Assembly (NCBI GenBank): GCA_021804565.1
Contig: JAJZHK010000033.1
Coordinates: 1-34,081 of the forward strand
DNA length: 34,081 nt
Source: Pseudomonadota bacterium
GTDB lineage: Bacteria; Pseudomonadota; Gammaproteobacteria; Pseudomonadales; Moraxellaceae
Reading direction: 5' to 3'
The notes below the pieces were generated by a model. It ran no database searches, had not been told where the DNA came from, and saw only the letters and a program-made list of their open reading frames with translations. The position numbers and the translations under genes are program-made. Below are positions 16,501 to 26,562 of this stretch, piece after piece. How positions within the stretch are numbered: position 1 is the first letter of the stretch; each line of letters starts with the position of its first letter.

Positions 16501-17912
16501 GCGCCGCCAGGGCGGGCCGTGAACAAAGACTGCTGCAGTTGCAGGATAAAATACTTGAAGGCGGCAAAGTCTTCAGCCTGCAGCGGGGCATGGGGACAGT
16601 CGGCATAAACCAGGCCTATGGCACGTCCGGTCAACAGCAGCGGCGCCACAAAAGCCTGCAAAGCAGCTTGGGTACCGAGCAGGCGCTCAGCACCCGGCCC
16701 CAGCGATGCGGCATTGCAGGCTTCCTCACTGCCCAGCCAGAGCGCCTGCTTGCGTTTGAGGATGTCGCGAAACAGGGGGATTTCGCCGGCTTTGAGGTCG
16801 AAGCGAAAGCCATCGCGCCAGAGCGGATCGTACAGGCCCACCGCCGTGCGCGCCGACAGCATGCGTCCATCAGGCGACAGAACCGCCACCAGCACGCGAT
16901 CGAGGCCGACACCGCGATAAAGGCCTTCCATCATCATCGCCAGCAAGGCATTGAAGTGCGCCGGCGAAGGCTCCAGGGTCGCCATCTCACGCAAAATACC
17001 CAGCTGCAAGGCGGCGTCCTGGGCACGCCGTAGAGGCCGACCGGCGTCCGTCGTCAGCAGGGGTGCAGCCGTCGACTGCTGCAGCGGGCTCAACAGTATC
17101 TCCACACCCATGTCCCGGCAGACCTCCGGCAGCGAGGCGAGCGCCTGGTGCAAGGCTGCTTCGACATCCTGCCGGCTCAGGCCTAGCGTTCTCGCCATCT
17201 CATCGGCCAAGGACTGGTCCTGACCATCACCGAGTTCGGCCCAGCGATGACAGAGACCCACCAGACGTGCCTGGGGGCTTAAGGCCGATCCTCCGATCAC
17301 CTCACCGACCAGGGTACCCAGGCCCCAGGACTGCGCCAGGGCCCGTCCCAAAGCGACAAAGCCTATGCCCAGCACCTTGTGTGCACACTGCTCGCGGTCT
17401 TGGCCGGCGGCCTCCAGGGCGAGCAGATCCTGCGTCGAGGCATCGCCCAGACTGAAATAGGCCGCCGCGCCCAGATCATGCAGCAGACCCGCGATGAACA
17501 CCTCCTCAGCGTACCGCGGCTGAACGATCTGCCATAGATGCCGGCTGAGCACCGCTGTACGCAAGCCTAGCGCCAGCACCCGCAACAGCGGCTGCTGCTG
17601 GCTATGACTCAAGAAGTCGTCGAGGATGCGCATGCTCAGACACATGTGCGCGATGGTCTGCACGCCCAGCACAACGGCAGCACGACTGACCGTGGTCACC
17701 GGCAATTTGGCGGCGCCATGGTAGATCGAAGCGTTGGCCAGCTTGAGCACCCGGGTGGTCATCGCCGCATCGGCGAGTATCACCTCGCTGACATCCCCCA
17801 GCCCGGCTGCATCATCGGCGCACACCGCCTGCAAACGCCGCGCCGTGCCGGCCAGCAAGGGCATTTCCTGTTCGTTGATCCGCTCCACCCATTGCTCGAT
17901 CGTCAGTTGCAT
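16497..17912 (-). CDS. HDOD-domain signalling protein with C-terminal GAF-like domain
   Basis: A 471-residue soluble protein. Residues about 12-215 are an HDOD domain: MPLLAGTARRLQAV, then DAAMTTRVLKLANASIY, AVVLGVQTI, and FIAGLLHDLGAA with an HD pair at 145-146. HDOD proteins are mostly non-catalytic regulators of motility, stress or second-messenger signalling. Residues about 290-465 look GAF-like (FNALLAMMMEGLYRGVGLDRVLVAVLSPDG, near the C-terminus ALQAFVAPLLLTGRAIGLVYAD), as in several HDOD-GAF proteins. Its TAA stop overlaps the TAG stop of the convergent kinase gene in TTAG (16497-16500). The start at 17912 has GAGAGA upstream. The partner and pathway are unknown; a link to the neighbouring kinases is only positional. 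Confidence 0.87.
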   Translation of the reverse strand: MQLTIEQWVERINEQEMPLLAGTARRLQAVCADDAAGLGDVSEVILADAAMTTRVLKLANASIYHGAAKLPVTTVSRAAVVLGVQTIAHMCLSMRILDDFLSHSQQQPLLRVLALGLRTAVLSRHLWQIVQPRYAEEVFIAGLLHDLGAAAYFSLGDASTQDLLALEAAGQDREQCAHKVLGIGFVALGRALAQSWGLGTLVGEVIGGSALSPQARLVGLCHRWAELGDGQDQSLADEMARTLGLSRQDVEAALHQALASLPEVCRDMGVEILLSPLQQSTAAPLLTTDAGRPLRRAQDAALQLGILREMATLEPSPAHFNALLAMMMEGLYRGVGLDRVLVAVLSPDGRMLSARTAVGLYDPLWRDGFRFDLKAGEIPLFRDILKRKQALWLGSEEACNAASLGPGAERLLGTQAALQAFVAPLLLTGRAIGLVYADCPHAPLQAEDFAAFKYFILQLQQSLFTARPGGA

Positions 17913-18054
17913 CTTGCGTCTCTCTCAAGCACCCTGACTGCAGTGTAGAAGCAGCGTCTGCGGAAGGTGGAAATTTTGGCAACAAATCCATGATACGCTG
18001 GCATCGAACTATCCTTTATCATCGTCGCCAATATAGGACGGGAACCTGAATCTG

Positions 18055-19887
18055 ATGCCCCACGGACGACTCTACGGCCTTCTGCTGGCACTCATGCTCT
18101 GTCCGCTCGAAGCTGGCGCTGAAGTGATCATCAGCCACGCCCTGGGACTGGATGCTCCGCCTCGCTATGGCGACAACTTTGACCATTTTGCCTATGCCGA
18201 CCCGCAAGCTCCCAAAGGGGGTTCCCTGCATCTGTCGGCGTTTGGCACCTTTGACAGCCTCAACCCCTTTCTCGACAAGGGCACCCCGGCAGAAGGGCTA
18301 GGCCAGGTTTTTGAAACCCTCGGCCAACGATCGGAAGACGAGGCCTTTTCCGTTTACCCGCTGCTGGCTTCGGCTTTTGAATACGACCCGCAAGACCGCA
18401 GCTGGATGGTCTTCGACCTCAATCCGCAGGCGCGCTTTTCCAATGGTCAGGCGGTACGGGCGGCCGACGTCGCCTACAGCTTCCATGCCCTCATGCGCGA
18501 TGGTGACCCCGGCTACAGGGTGATGTTCGCCGGGGTGCAGGACGTCCAGGTATTATCGCCCCGGCGCGTTCGTTTCACCTTCCGCTCACGCCAGGACCGC
18601 TCGCTGCCCTTGCTGCTGGCCAGCCAGTTGCCCATCCTGTCGGCGGACTATTACCAGCACCACCTTTTTGCCCACACCACCCTGGACAAACCGCTGGGTT
18701 CAGGCCCCTACCTGGTTGACAGCATCGATCCGGGGCATCAGATCAGCTACCTGCGCAACCCCCACTACTGGGGTGCGGCGCTGCCGGTCAATCGCGGCCT
18801 TTACAATATCGATCGCATCACCTACCTCTATTTTCGTGATGCCGTGGTCGCCCAGGAGGCCTTCAAAGCCGGTCAGTACGACCTGCGCATGGAGAACAAG
18901 GCGAAAAACTGGGCCAAGCTATACAACTTCCCGGCAGCTCGTCAGGGCTGGGTGCGCAAGGAGTCCTTGCGCAACGGCAATCCTGCCGGGATGCAAGGTT
19001 TCGTCTTCAACACCCGGCGATCGCAGTTCCAGGATCGCCGCGTCCGCGAGGCCCTGGCGCAGGCCTTCGACTTCGAATGGAGCAATCGCTTTTTGTTCTA
19101 CGGGGCCTATCGACGCGATGACTCCTATTTCGCCAATTCGGAACTCGCCTGCCCCCCCGGGCCCTTGCACACCGAGGTGGCGCGCCTGCTCAGCCCCTAC
19201 CGGGCGCAACTGCCGGCGTCGGTGTTCACCGGCGTGCGCATTCCGGTCAGTGACGGCCATGGCAGCGACCGCAACAACCTGATCTATGCACAGGCCCTGC
19301 TCAAGGCAGCCGGATATCATGTGCTCAACGATCAGCTCGTCGATGCCCAGGGGCAGGCGCTGCGCTTTGAGATCCTCAATGCACAGCCGGAGATGGACCG
19401 CATCATCGAGCCGTTCATACGTAATCTGGAAAAACTCGGCATCCATGCCAGCTTGCGCAATGTTGATGTCTCACAGTACATCAATCGCATGCGCAAATTT
19501 GACTTCGACATGACCATCAGCACCTTCCCGCAAACCCTCTCCCCCGGCAATGAGCAGCGCAATGACTGGAGCAGTCAGGCAGCGGCGCGACCGGGCAGTC
19601 AAAACATCATCGGCATCCATGATCCGCTGGTCGACCACCTCGTCGACCTCATCCAGCAAGCCCCCAACCGGCAAGCGCTGATCACCGCCACCCAGGCTCT
19701 CGACCGCGTCCTGATGGCCGGCTGGTATGTGATTCCGCAGTACTACGTTGACAGCTATCGGGTTGCCTACTGGAACTTCCTGCGCCACCCTCAGGTCTTG
19801 CCGCGTTATGCTTTCGACATCGGCACCTGGTGGGTGGATGCCCCTGCCGAGACCCTGGTACGCCAACGCCAGGATGCTGGAGACTGA
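18055..19887 (+). CDS. yejA: Peptide ABC transporter substrate-binding protein, YejA-like
   Basis: Periplasmic binding protein of the SBP family 5 (oligopeptide) group, 610 residues, matching YejA in length. The N-terminus has a short signal peptide ending about [13 protein letters not shown]. Motifs of the family follow: [36 protein letters not shown] and, further on, [13 protein letters not shown], a typical SBP5 strand-turn. It is the first gene of a yejABEF-type operon; the next gene begins three bases after its stop. In enterobacteria this importer brings in peptides and the antibiotic microcin C. The start at 18055 has only a weak ribosome-binding site (GGACGGGAA, rather far), but no better start preserves the signal peptide. 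Confidence 0.94.
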   Translation: MPHGRLYGLLLALMLCPLEAGAEVIISHALGLDAPPRYGDNFDHFAYADPQAPKGGSLHLSAFGTFDSLNPFLDKGTPAEGLGQVFETLGQRSEDEAFSVYPLLASAFEYDPQDRSWMVFDLNPQARFSNGQAVRAADVAYSFHALMRDGDPGYRVMFAGVQDVQVLSPRRVRFTFRSRQDRSLPLLLASQLPILSADYYQHHLFAHTTLDKPLGSGPYLVDSIDPGHQISYLRNPHYWGAALPVNRGLYNIDRITYLYFRDAVVAQEAFKAGQYDLRMENKAKNWAKLYNFPAARQGWVRKESLRNGNPAGMQGFVFNTRRSQFQDRRVREALAQAFDFEWSNRFLFYGAYRRDDSYFANSELACPPGPLHTEVARLLSPYRAQLPASVFTGVRIPVSDGHGSDRNNLIYAQALLKAAGYHVLNDQLVDAQGQALRFEILNAQPEMDRIIEPFIRNLEKLGIHASLRNVDVSQYINRMRKFDFDMTISTFPQTLSPGNEQRNDWSSQAAARPGSQNIIGIHDPLVDHLVDLIQQAPNRQALITATQALDRVLMAGWYVIPQYYVDSYRVAYWNFLRHPQVLPRYAFDIGTWWVDAPAETLVRQRQDAGD

Positions 19888-19889
19888 AC

Positions 19890-20981
19890 ATGCTCAATTA
19901 TTTATTGCGCCGCTTGCTGCTCGTCATCCCCACCCTGTTCGGCATCCTGCTCATCAACTTTTTTATCGTTCAGTCCGCGCCGGGTGGACCGGTGGACCAA
20001 ACCATCGCCCGCCTGCAAGGGCAGATGGGCAATGGCAGCCGTATCGGTGCAGCCGGCAATGAAGCCGGCTCCGGTGCCAGCAGCCGTGCCCAGCAGGACA
20101 GCATCTATCGCGGCTCACAGGGCTTGAGTCCAGACCTGATCGCGCAGATCAAGAAGCAATACGGCTTCGACCAGCCGGCCAGCACCCGCTTTTGGATCAT
20201 GGTGCGCAACTACCTCCACTTCGACTTTGGCACCAGCTTTTACCGTGACACCCCGGTGGCTCGCTTGATCCTGGAAAAAATGCCGGTCTCTTTATCCCTG
20301 GGGCTGTGGAGTACCCTGGTCATCTACCTGGTCTCCATCCCCCTGGGGATCGCCAAAGCGCTCTACCATGGCCAGCGCTTTGACGTCTGGACCTCCGCCC
20401 TGATCATCGTCGGCAACGCCATCCCGGGTTTTCTCTTCGCCATCGTCCTCATCGTCTTTTTCGCCGGCGGGAGCTATCTGCAATGGTTTCCCATGCAAGG
20501 CCTGGTCTCACCGCACTGGGCACATCTGGGCCTGTGGGGCAAGATCACCGACTATCTGCACCACATCATCCTGCCGGTCTTCTGCATGGTCATCGGTGGC
20601 TTTGCCGCCCTCACCCTGCTCACCAAGAACAGCTTTCTCGACGAGATCCACAAGCAGTACGTCATGACGGCGCGCGCCAAAGGACTCGATGAGCGCCAGG
20701 TGCTCTATGGGCATGTTTTTCGCAACGCCATGCTCATCGTCATTGCCGGCTTGCCCGCGACCCTGCTCGGCGTATTTTTCACCAGTTCACTGCTCATCGA
20801 GGTCATCTTCAATCTCGACGGCATGGGTCTGCTCAGCTTTGAGTCTGCGGTCAACCGGGACTATCCGGTCATCTTTGGCATGCTGTTCATCTTCACCCTG
20901 TTCAGTCTGCTGCTGAAGATCATCTCCGACCTGACCTACACCCTGGTCGATCCACGCATAGACTTCGAGGAGCGCCGATGA
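19890..20981 (+). CDS. yejB: Peptide ABC transporter permease, YejB-like
   Basis: Inner-membrane permease of the DppB/OppB group, 363 residues, the usual YejB length. I start at 19890 ([18 protein letters not shown]), the classic N-terminus of this family, with GGAG upstream; the open frame before it overlaps yejA and is not family-like. A long insert between the first membrane span and the core (about 35-95, Gly, Ser and Gln rich, with [15 protein letters not shown]) is a YejB hallmark. The ATPase-contact loop is [20 protein letters not shown] at about 252-271. The stop overlaps the yejE start in an ATGA junction. Confidence 0.95.
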   Translation: MLNYLLRRLLLVIPTLFGILLINFFIVQSAPGGPVDQTIARLQGQMGNGSRIGAAGNEAGSGASSRAQQDSIYRGSQGLSPDLIAQIKKQYGFDQPASTRFWIMVRNYLHFDFGTSFYRDTPVARLILEKMPVSLSLGLWSTLVIYLVSIPLGIAKALYHGQRFDVWTSALIIVGNAIPGFLFAIVLIVFFAGGSYLQWFPMQGLVSPHWAHLGLWGKITDYLHHIILPVFCMVIGGFAALTLLTKNSFLDEIHKQYVMTARAKGLDERQVLYGHVFRNAMLIVIAGLPATLLGVFFTSSLLIEVIFNLDGMGLLSFESAVNRDYPVIFGMLFIFTLFSLLLKIISDLTYTLVDPRIDFEERR

Positions 20982-22000
20982 GACTTTCTCCACTGACCCG
21001 ACGTCGACTCCTGGCCTTTCGTGCCCACCGTCGTGCCTGGTGGTCTTTATGGGTTTTTCTGTGCCTGTTCACGCTGAGCCTGTTCGCCAATGTCCTTGCC
21101 AATGACCGTCCCCTGCTCATCGAGTTTCGTGGTCAATGGTTGACCCCGCTCTGGCACGACTACCCGGAAACCCGTTTTGGTGGCAGCTTTCTGACCCGCG
21201 CTGACTACCGCGACCCTTATGTGCAAAAACTGATCCAGAGCCAGGGCTGGATGATCTGGCCACCCCTGCACTTCAGCTACCAGACCATCAACTACGATCT
21301 CGATGTGCCCACCCCGGCACCGCCTTCGCGCGACAACCTGCTCGGCACCGACGACCAGGGGCGCGACGTGCTGGTACGCCTGATCTACGGCTTTCGCACC
21401 TCGGTGCTCTTTGCCCTGGTGCTGACCTTTTTCAGCTCACTCATCGGCGTCAGCGCGGGAGCCCTGATGGGCTACTACGGCGGCTGGATCGACCTGTTCG
21501 GACAGCGCTTCATGGAAATCTGGTCAGGCCTGCCCATGCTCTATCTGCTGATCATCATGTCCAGCATGTTCACCCCCAACTTCTGGTGGCTGCTCGGCAT
21601 CATGCTGCTGTTCAGCTGGATGCATCTGGTCGATCTGGTGCGCGCCGAGTTTCTGCGCGGCCGCAACCTGGAGTACGTCCGCGCCGCACGCGCGCTCGGA
21701 CTGTCCGATGCGCGTATCATGTGGCGTCACCTGCTACCCAATGCCATGGTCTCGACGATGACCTTTCTCCCCTTTCTGATCACCGGCGCCATAGGCACAC
21801 TCACCTCACTCGACTTCCTCGGTTTCGGGCTACCCCCAGGTTCACCTTCACTGGGCGAGCTGCTTGCCCAAGGTAAAGCCAATCTCGATGCGCCCTGGCT
21901 GGCCTTGACCGGCTTTTTTACCCTCGGCCTGCTGCTCACCCTGCTGATCTTCATCGGTGAAGGGGTGCGCGACGCTTTTGATCCGAGGATCAATCCATGA
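20978..22000 (+). CDS. yejE: Peptide ABC transporter permease, YejE-like
   Basis: Second permease of the importer, DppC/OppC group, 340 residues. A basic N-terminus ([20 protein letters not shown]) is followed by the first membrane span, then a periplasmic segment with [20 protein letters not shown] that is characteristic of YejE, then [22 protein letters not shown], the conserved entry to the permease core. The ATPase-contact loop is [20 protein letters not shown]. The ATG overlaps the yejB stop, and the stop overlaps the yejF start, four bases each; GAGGAG lies just upstream of the start. Confidence 0.95.
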   Translation: MRLSPLTRRRLLAFRAHRRAWWSLWVFLCLFTLSLFANVLANDRPLLIEFRGQWLTPLWHDYPETRFGGSFLTRADYRDPYVQKLIQSQGWMIWPPLHFSYQTINYDLDVPTPAPPSRDNLLGTDDQGRDVLVRLIYGFRTSVLFALVLTFFSSLIGVSAGALMGYYGGWIDLFGQRFMEIWSGLPMLYLLIIMSSMFTPNFWWLLGIMLLFSWMHLVDLVRAEFLRGRNLEYVRAARALGLSDARIMWRHLLPNAMVSTMTFLPFLITGAIGTLTSLDFLGFGLPPGSPSLGELLAQGKANLDAPWLALTGFFTLGLLLTLLIFIGEGVRDAFDPRINP

Positions 22001-23571
22001 GCACCCTTCTCGAGCTACGCCAGCTCAGCCTGCAGGTCCGCGGACTACCCATCCTGCACGAGCTGAACTTCAGCCTGAACGCAGGACGCACCACCGCCCT
22101 GGTCGGCGAATCGGGTTCGGGCAAATCGATGACCGCCGCCGCCATACTGCGCCTGCTGCCTCCTGGAGCGGCGGTGCAAGGGCAGATCCTCTGGCAAGGT
22201 GAGGACCTGCTCCAGTGCAGTGAGCGGCGCCTGCGCGGACTGCGCGGCGGCGAGCTGGCGATGATCTACCAGGAACCGCTGTCGGCGCTCAACCCGCTGC
22301 ACCGGGTCGGCCGGCAGATCAGCGAAGGCATCGTGCTGCACCAGGGCAGCACTCGGGAGCAGGCCTTGCAGCGGACCCGCACCCTGATGAGCCAGGTGGG
22401 CTTGCGCAGCGATTTGATCGAACGCTATCCGCATGAGCTCTCGGGCGGCCAGCGACAGCGCGTGATGATCGCCATGGCCATGGCCAATGAACCACGCCTG
22501 CTCATCGCCGATGAGCCGACCACCGCCCTCGACGTCACCTTGCAAAGACAGATACTCGATCTTCTCCATGAACTGCAGGAGCGCTGCGGTCTGACCTTGC
22601 TGCTGATCACCCATGACCTCTCCCTGGTGCGTCATTACAGCGACCAGGTGGTGGTCATGCAAAATGGCCGTAGCGTGGAGTGCGCCGCGGTGGACACCCT
22701 GTTTCAGCACGCACAACACCCCTACACCCGCTCGCTGCTGGCCGCCGAACCCGAAGGCAAGCCGGTGCCAGCGGCCCCTGCCGAGACCGAGAACCTGTTG
22801 AGCTTGCGCGCTCTGCAGGTCGAGTTCGCGGTGCGCAGCGGCCTGCTGCGCCGGATCAAATCGCGTGTCCGCGCCTTGTCGGCGATCAACCTGGATCTGC
22901 AGGCCGGGATGACCTACGGTGTCGTCGGCGAATCGGGCTCCGGCAAGACCACCCTCGGCCTGGCCCTGACCCGGCTCATCGCCGCCCAAGGTCAGGTGCT
23001 GTTCATGGGTGAGGACCTCATGCAGTTGTCACAGAAGGCCCTGCGGCCCTGGCGTCGTCACCTGCAAATGGTTTTTCAGGACCCCTATGGCAGTCTCAGT
23101 CCGCGGCTGAGCATCGCGCAAATCCTGGCGGAAGGCCTCGAAGTGCACGGTTTGAGCGCCAGCGAGCAAGAGCAGCGTATCGCTCAGGCGCTCATCGACG
23201 TGCAACTCGATCCCGCCCTGCAGCACCGCTACCCGCACGAGTTCTCCGGCGGCCAGCGTCAGCGCATCGCCATCGCCCGTGCCCTGGCCCTGCGCCCCCA
23301 GCTGATCGTGCTCGATGAGCCCACATCGGCGCTGGATCGCAGCGTCCAAAAACAGGTGGTCGAGCTCCTGCGTCAGCTGCAGGAACGCTATCGCTTTGCG
23401 ATGATTTTTATCAGCCATGACCTCAAGGTGGTGCGCGCGCTCAGCCATCATCTGCTGGTCCTGCGCGCCGGCGAGGTGATCGAGCAGGGGGATGCGCAGA
23501 CCTTGTTCACACACCCCCAGCACGAGTACACCCGCATGCTGCTCTGTGCCGCCGGTATCGATCCACCCTGA
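21997..23571 (+). CDS. yejF: Peptide ABC transporter ATPase (two ABC modules), YejF-like
   Basis: A 524-residue protein fusing both ATPase subunits of the peptide importer. Module 1 has Walker A GESGSGKS at 37-44, signature LSGGQ at 148-152 and Walker B LLIADEP. Module 2 has Walker A GESGSGKT at 311-318, signature FSGGQ at 416-420 and Walker B LIVLDEP. Both sites look intact. The ends of both modules carry the HPYT-like oligopeptide-transporter C-terminal motif (HPYTRSLLAAEP and HEYTRMLLCA). It ends the yej operon; fabI starts 58 bases further on in the same direction. Confidence 0.96.
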   Translation: MSTLLELRQLSLQVRGLPILHELNFSLNAGRTTALVGESGSGKSMTAAAILRLLPPGAAVQGQILWQGEDLLQCSERRLRGLRGGELAMIYQEPLSALNPLHRVGRQISEGIVLHQGSTREQALQRTRTLMSQVGLRSDLIERYPHELSGGQRQRVMIAMAMANEPRLLIADEPTTALDVTLQRQILDLLHELQERCGLTLLLITHDLSLVRHYSDQVVVMQNGRSVECAAVDTLFQHAQHPYTRSLLAAEPEGKPVPAAPAETENLLSLRALQVEFAVRSGLLRRIKSRVRALSAINLDLQAGMTYGVVGESGSGKTTLGLALTRLIAAQGQVLFMGEDLMQLSQKALRPWRRHLQMVFQDPYGSLSPRLSIAQILAEGLEVHGLSASEQEQRIAQALIDVQLDPALQHRYPHEFSGGQRQRIAIARALALRPQLIVLDEPTSALDRSVQKQVVELLRQLQERYRFAMIFISHDLKVVRALSHHLLVLRAGEVIEQGDAQTLFTHPQHEYTRMLLCAAGIDPP

Positions 23572-23591
23572 GCGCAAGCCATCAGCTTGTG

Positions 23592-23597
23592 TATACT
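23592..23597 (+). promoter_or_regulatory. Possible -10 element upstream of fabI
   Basis: TATACT matches the sigma-70 -10 consensus at five of six positions and lies 33 bases before the fabI start. The -35 region at normal spacing (TGAGCG, at the yejF stop) is poor. fabI could use this promoter, or be read from the yej operon, or both. Confidence 0.35.
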
Positions 23598-23629
23598 CGG
23601 ACGCCATCCACAGCAAGAGGAAGTGATCT

Positions 23630-24442
23630 ATGGGATTTCTCAAAGGCAAGCGCGCACTCATCGTCGGTGTCGCCAGCAAACTGTCCATCGCCTACGGCAT
23701 CGCCCAGGCCATGCACCGGGAAGGCGCTGAACTGGCTTTCTCTTACCAGAATGACAAGCTCAAGGGGCGGGTCGAAGAGTACGCTGCGGGCATGGGCTCG
23801 CAGCTGACCTTTCCTTGCGATGTCGGCGCTGACGAGCAGATCGACGCCATGTTCACCGCTCTGGCCCAGCACTGGGACAGCCTCGACATCGTCGTGCATG
23901 CCGTCGCCTACGCCCCGGCTCATGAACTGGAAGGCGACTACCTCGATGTCAGCACGCGGGAAGGCTTTCGTATCGCCCACGAGATCAGCTCCTACAGCCT
24001 GACCGCCCTGGCCCGTGCAGCACGGCCGCTGATGCGTGGCCGCGCCGGCTCGATCATCACCCTCAGCTACCTGGGTGCCGAGCGCGTACTCCCCAACTAC
24101 AACGTCATGGGCCTGGCCAAAGCCAGTCTGGAAGCCAATGTGCGCTATCTGGCCTCCAGCCTGGGTCCGCAAGGCATACGGATCAATGCCATCTCGGCCG
24201 GCCCGATACGCACCCTCGCCGCCAGCGGCATCAAGAGTTTTCGCAAGATGCTGGCTTACAATGAGGCGGCCACGCCACTACGACGCAATGTCACCATCGA
24301 CGAAGTCGGTAATGTGGCCGCTTTCCTCGCCTCGGACATGGCCTCGGGCGTCCATGGTGAAGTGATCTATGTCGATGGGGGCTTCCACAGTGTCGCCATG
24401 CCACCCCTCGAACAGGCGGAGAAGCTCAACGAAGCCGGCTAG
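23630..24442 (+). CDS. fabI: Enoyl-[acyl-carrier-protein] reductase FabI
   Basis: NADH-dependent enoyl-ACP reductase, last step of the fatty-acid elongation cycle, cytoplasmic, 270 residues. FabI markers: [25 protein letters not shown] near the N-terminus (the divergent nucleotide-binding motif), [18 protein letters not shown] with catalytic Tyr147 and Tyr157, Lys164 in [13 protein letters not shown], and [17 protein letters not shown] strong AAGAGGAA precedes the ATG. The loop at 90-95 reads HAVAYA where E. coli has HSIGFA; Gly93 and Phe94 of E. coli are Ala and Tyr here, positions that line the triclosan pocket. It lies 58 bases behind yejF, a linkage I also recall from Pseudomonas. Confidence 0.97.
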   Translation: MGFLKGKRALIVGVASKLSIAYGIAQAMHREGAELAFSYQNDKLKGRVEEYAAGMGSQLTFPCDVGADEQIDAMFTALAQHWDSLDIVVHAVAYAPAHELEGDYLDVSTREGFRIAHEISSYSLTALARAARPLMRGRAGSIITLSYLGAERVLPNYNVMGLAKASLEANVRYLASSLGPQGIRINAISAGPIRTLAASGIKSFRKMLAYNEAATPLRRNVTIDEVGNVAAFLASDMASGVHGEVIYVDGGFHSVAMPPLEQAEKLNEAG

Positions 24443-24457
24443 GCGCCACCGGCACGA

Positions 24458-25222
24458 TCAAGGCAGACGAAACAGCCGCCGGGTGTTGGCCGATGTGGTC
24501 TCGATCAAGGTGTCAAGCGGCACCTTGCGGACCTCTGCGACACAGCGCGCCACATCCGCCACCCAGGCCGGGCAGTTGCTCTTACCCCGATGCGGTACCG
24601 GCGCCAGCCAGGGACTGTCGGTTTCGATGAGCAGACGATCGTCCGGTACGCGACGGGCGACCTCACGCAGATCTTCGGCATTTTTGAAGCTGACGATGCC
24701 TGAAAACGAGATGTAAAAACCGAGATCGAGCGCTGCCTTGGCGGTCTCCCAGTCTTCGGTGAAACAGTGCATGACGCCAGCGCGCTCACCCGCCTGACGT
24801 AGCAAGGCCAAGGTATCGGCACGCGCCTGCCGGGTGTGTATCACCAGGGGCTTGTCGAGCTGTTTGGCCAATTCGATATGCAGCAGCAGACTCTGTCGCT
24901 GGAGATCGGCAGCCTCTGGCTCGTGGTGATAGTCCAGACCGGTCTCGCCGATGGCGACGACCCGAGGCTGCTGCGCATAGTGCAGCAGGCGCTCACGCTC
25001 AGGCAGGGATCCGGCCAGGTGACAGGGATGGACACCGACGCTGGCATACACCTCCTCATGGGTGTGGGCCAAAGCCATGACCGCGTCCTGACTGGCCAAA
25101 TCGACGCCGATACAGATCATGCCGACCACCCCTGCCTGACGCGCCTGCTCGATCACCGCCTCGACACGACCCCCATAAGGCTGCAGGTCGATGAGATTGA
25201 GATGACAGTGTGAGTCCCACAT
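24458..25222 (-). CDS. TatD family metal-dependent hydrolase (YcfH-type)
   Basis: A 254-residue TIM-barrel metal hydrolase of the TatD/YcfH group; relatives are 3'-5' DNA exonucleases or D-aminoacyl-tRNA deacylase-like enzymes. Metal ligands are all visible: His5 and His7 in DSHCHLN, Glu93 in GETGLDYH, His129 in VIHTR, His152 in MHCFTE and Asp202 in ETDSPW. It begins three bases after the stop of pilZ and is the last gene of the fabG-to-tatD block. Its 3' end is 15 bases from the end of the convergent fabI. Confidence 0.94.
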   Translation of the reverse strand: MWDSHCHLNLIDLQPYGGRVEAVIEQARQAGVVGMICIGVDLASQDAVMALAHTHEEVYASVGVHPCHLAGSLPERERLLHYAQQPRVVAIGETGLDYHHEPEAADLQRQSLLLHIELAKQLDKPLVIHTRQARADTLALLRQAGERAGVMHCFTEDWETAKAALDLGFYISFSGIVSFKNAEDLREVARRVPDDRLLIETDSPWLAPVPHRGKSNCPAWVADVARCVAEVRKVPLDTLIETTSANTRRLFRLP

Positions 25223-25225
25223 GGC

Positions 25226-25582
25226 CTACATCGTCAAGGTCGGTTTGTCGCTGGCCATATGACCGGCGACAAGCTTTTCGATACGGGCACGCATACGCTC
25301 GCCTTCCTCACCGAGAAAGCGCACGCCGATCCCCATAGGATTGCTGATCGACTCACGGCTGGCACCGCCTTCCGGCGATAGCCAGACCACCTTGGCGGGC
25401 ACCGGTGTCGCTCGCTGATCATCCCAAAGCTTGATCAGCAAGGAGACCTCGGCACCCATCGGGTATTTTTTCTTGGTCGGCACGAAGACCCCGCCACCTT
25501 GCAAAAAGGGCATGTAGTAGGCGTAAAGCGTATCCAGATTCGGGATAGGCAGATTCAACATATAACTTTCAAAGCCGCTCAC
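25226..25582 (-). CDS. pilZ: PilZ domain protein, type IV pilus type
   Basis: A 118-residue PilZ-domain protein, the same length as the Pseudomonas PilZ needed for type IV pilus assembly. GGGVFVPTKKKYPMGAEV and PVPAKVVWLSP followed by GIGVRF are the type IV pilus PilZ hallmarks. The RxxxR and DxSxxG motifs that bind cyclic di-GMP are absent, as in the pilus-type PilZ, so it is probably not a direct receptor. The start is a GTG at 25582 overlapping the holB stop (GTGA). Placement between holB and tatD is the usual one in pseudomonads. Confidence 0.92.
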   Translation of the reverse strand: MSGFESYMLNLPIPNLDTLYAYYMPFLQGGGVFVPTKKKYPMGAEVSLLIKLWDDQRATPVPAKVVWLSPEGGASRESISNPMGIGVRFLGEEGERMRARIEKLVAGHMASDKPTLTM

Positions 25583-26562
25583 CGCGATCCTCCCCGGCGC
25601 GACAGGCGCGCAATATCAAGTGCCAAGGTCTCCAACCATAATTGCAACTGCACATTGCCGGCCAGATCGCGCGTCAATGTGATCAGCTTTTGCCACACCC
25701 CATGGAGTTTAGCTGCATCCAGCCCACTGAGCATACGATCATAAGCCATGCTGAACTCCGGATGGTGCAAGCCTGTGGTGCGGCGGACGTGCCGGCTCAT
25801 CAAGTCCTCGACCCATTGCGCCAGAATATCGGCGAGGATGAGCGGCTCTCCCCAGGACTTCCACTGCGCGGCGACGTTCAGCACCTCACGATGGCCATCC
25901 AGCAAGGACTGCAGATCGCTCACGATCGTAGCCAGCCTCTGTGGCCAAGCCGTTTCTGCCAACATCTGCGCCCGCAAGGGGGCCGACCTGGCCAGACGCA
26001 AGCTCGGCTGCGCTTGTGCGCCTGCACCTAAGGCCGCCAACCAAGCCTCGGCCTGGGCAAAAGATGCGCGCGGCAAGGGCCAAAGCTGGCAACGGCTGCG
26101 CAAGGTGGCCAACAACTCGCCCGGACGCTCGCTCACCAGCAACAGCAAGACCTGCTCACCCGGCTCTTCCAGGGTTTTCAGCAAGGCATTGGCAGCTTGC
26201 ACATTCATCCGTTCAGCCGGGTCGATCAGCACCACGCGCCAGCCGGAAAACTGCGCTTTCTGGCCAAGAAAAGCGACCACCTTGCGGACCGCATCGACCT
26301 TGATCGGAGCCTCAGGCTCCTCAGGCTGCAGAAGCAGGTGGTCCGGGTGGGTCCCCGCCTGCACCAGCTGACAGGAGCGACACACCCCGCACGCCGTGGC
26401 AGCGTCGCCCCGGCAGAGCTGACGCATGGCCAAAGCCCGCGCAAACGTACTGCCGCCATGACCGGCTGGACAACTGAGCAGGAGAGCATGTGCCGGCCTT
26501 TGTGCGTGGGCCTGGCGGAGTTGACGATAGACCTCCTCATGCCAGGGCAAAGGCCGGCTCAC
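25579..26562 (-). CDS. holB: DNA polymerase III subunit delta prime
   Basis: Clamp-loader subunit delta prime, 327 residues. The AAA+ first domain has a zinc module with Cys50, Cys58, Cys61 and Cys64, then the region VDAVRKVVAFLGQKAQFSGWRVVLIDPAERMNVQAANALLKTLEEP, of which the ANALLKTLEEP and the SRC at about 166-168 are diagnostic. The Walker A position reads PAGHGGSTFA without the Lys, as expected for a delta prime that does not hydrolyse ATP. The GTG start at 26562 overlaps the tmk stop (GTGA). The C-terminal domain is helical and less conserved. Confidence 0.94.
   Translation of the reverse strand: MSRPLPWHEEVYRQLRQAHAQRPAHALLLSCPAGHGGSTFARALAMRQLCRGDAATACGVCRSCQLVQAGTHPDHLLLQPEEPEAPIKVDAVRKVVAFLGQKAQFSGWRVVLIDPAERMNVQAANALLKTLEEPGEQVLLLLVSERPGELLATLRSRCQLWPLPRASFAQAEAWLAALGAGAQAQPSLRLARSAPLRAQMLAETAWPQRLATIVSDLQSLLDGHREVLNVAAQWKSWGEPLILADILAQWVEDLMSRHVRRTTGLHHPEFSMAYDRMLSGLDAAKLHGVWQKLITLTRDLAGNVQLQLWLETLALDIARLSRRGGSR

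Noticed and set aside
25612-26420. Loss of the Walker A lysine in HolB as a sign of decay.
   Set aside because: Delta prime subunits normally have a degenerate P-loop; the zinc cysteines and core motifs are intact.
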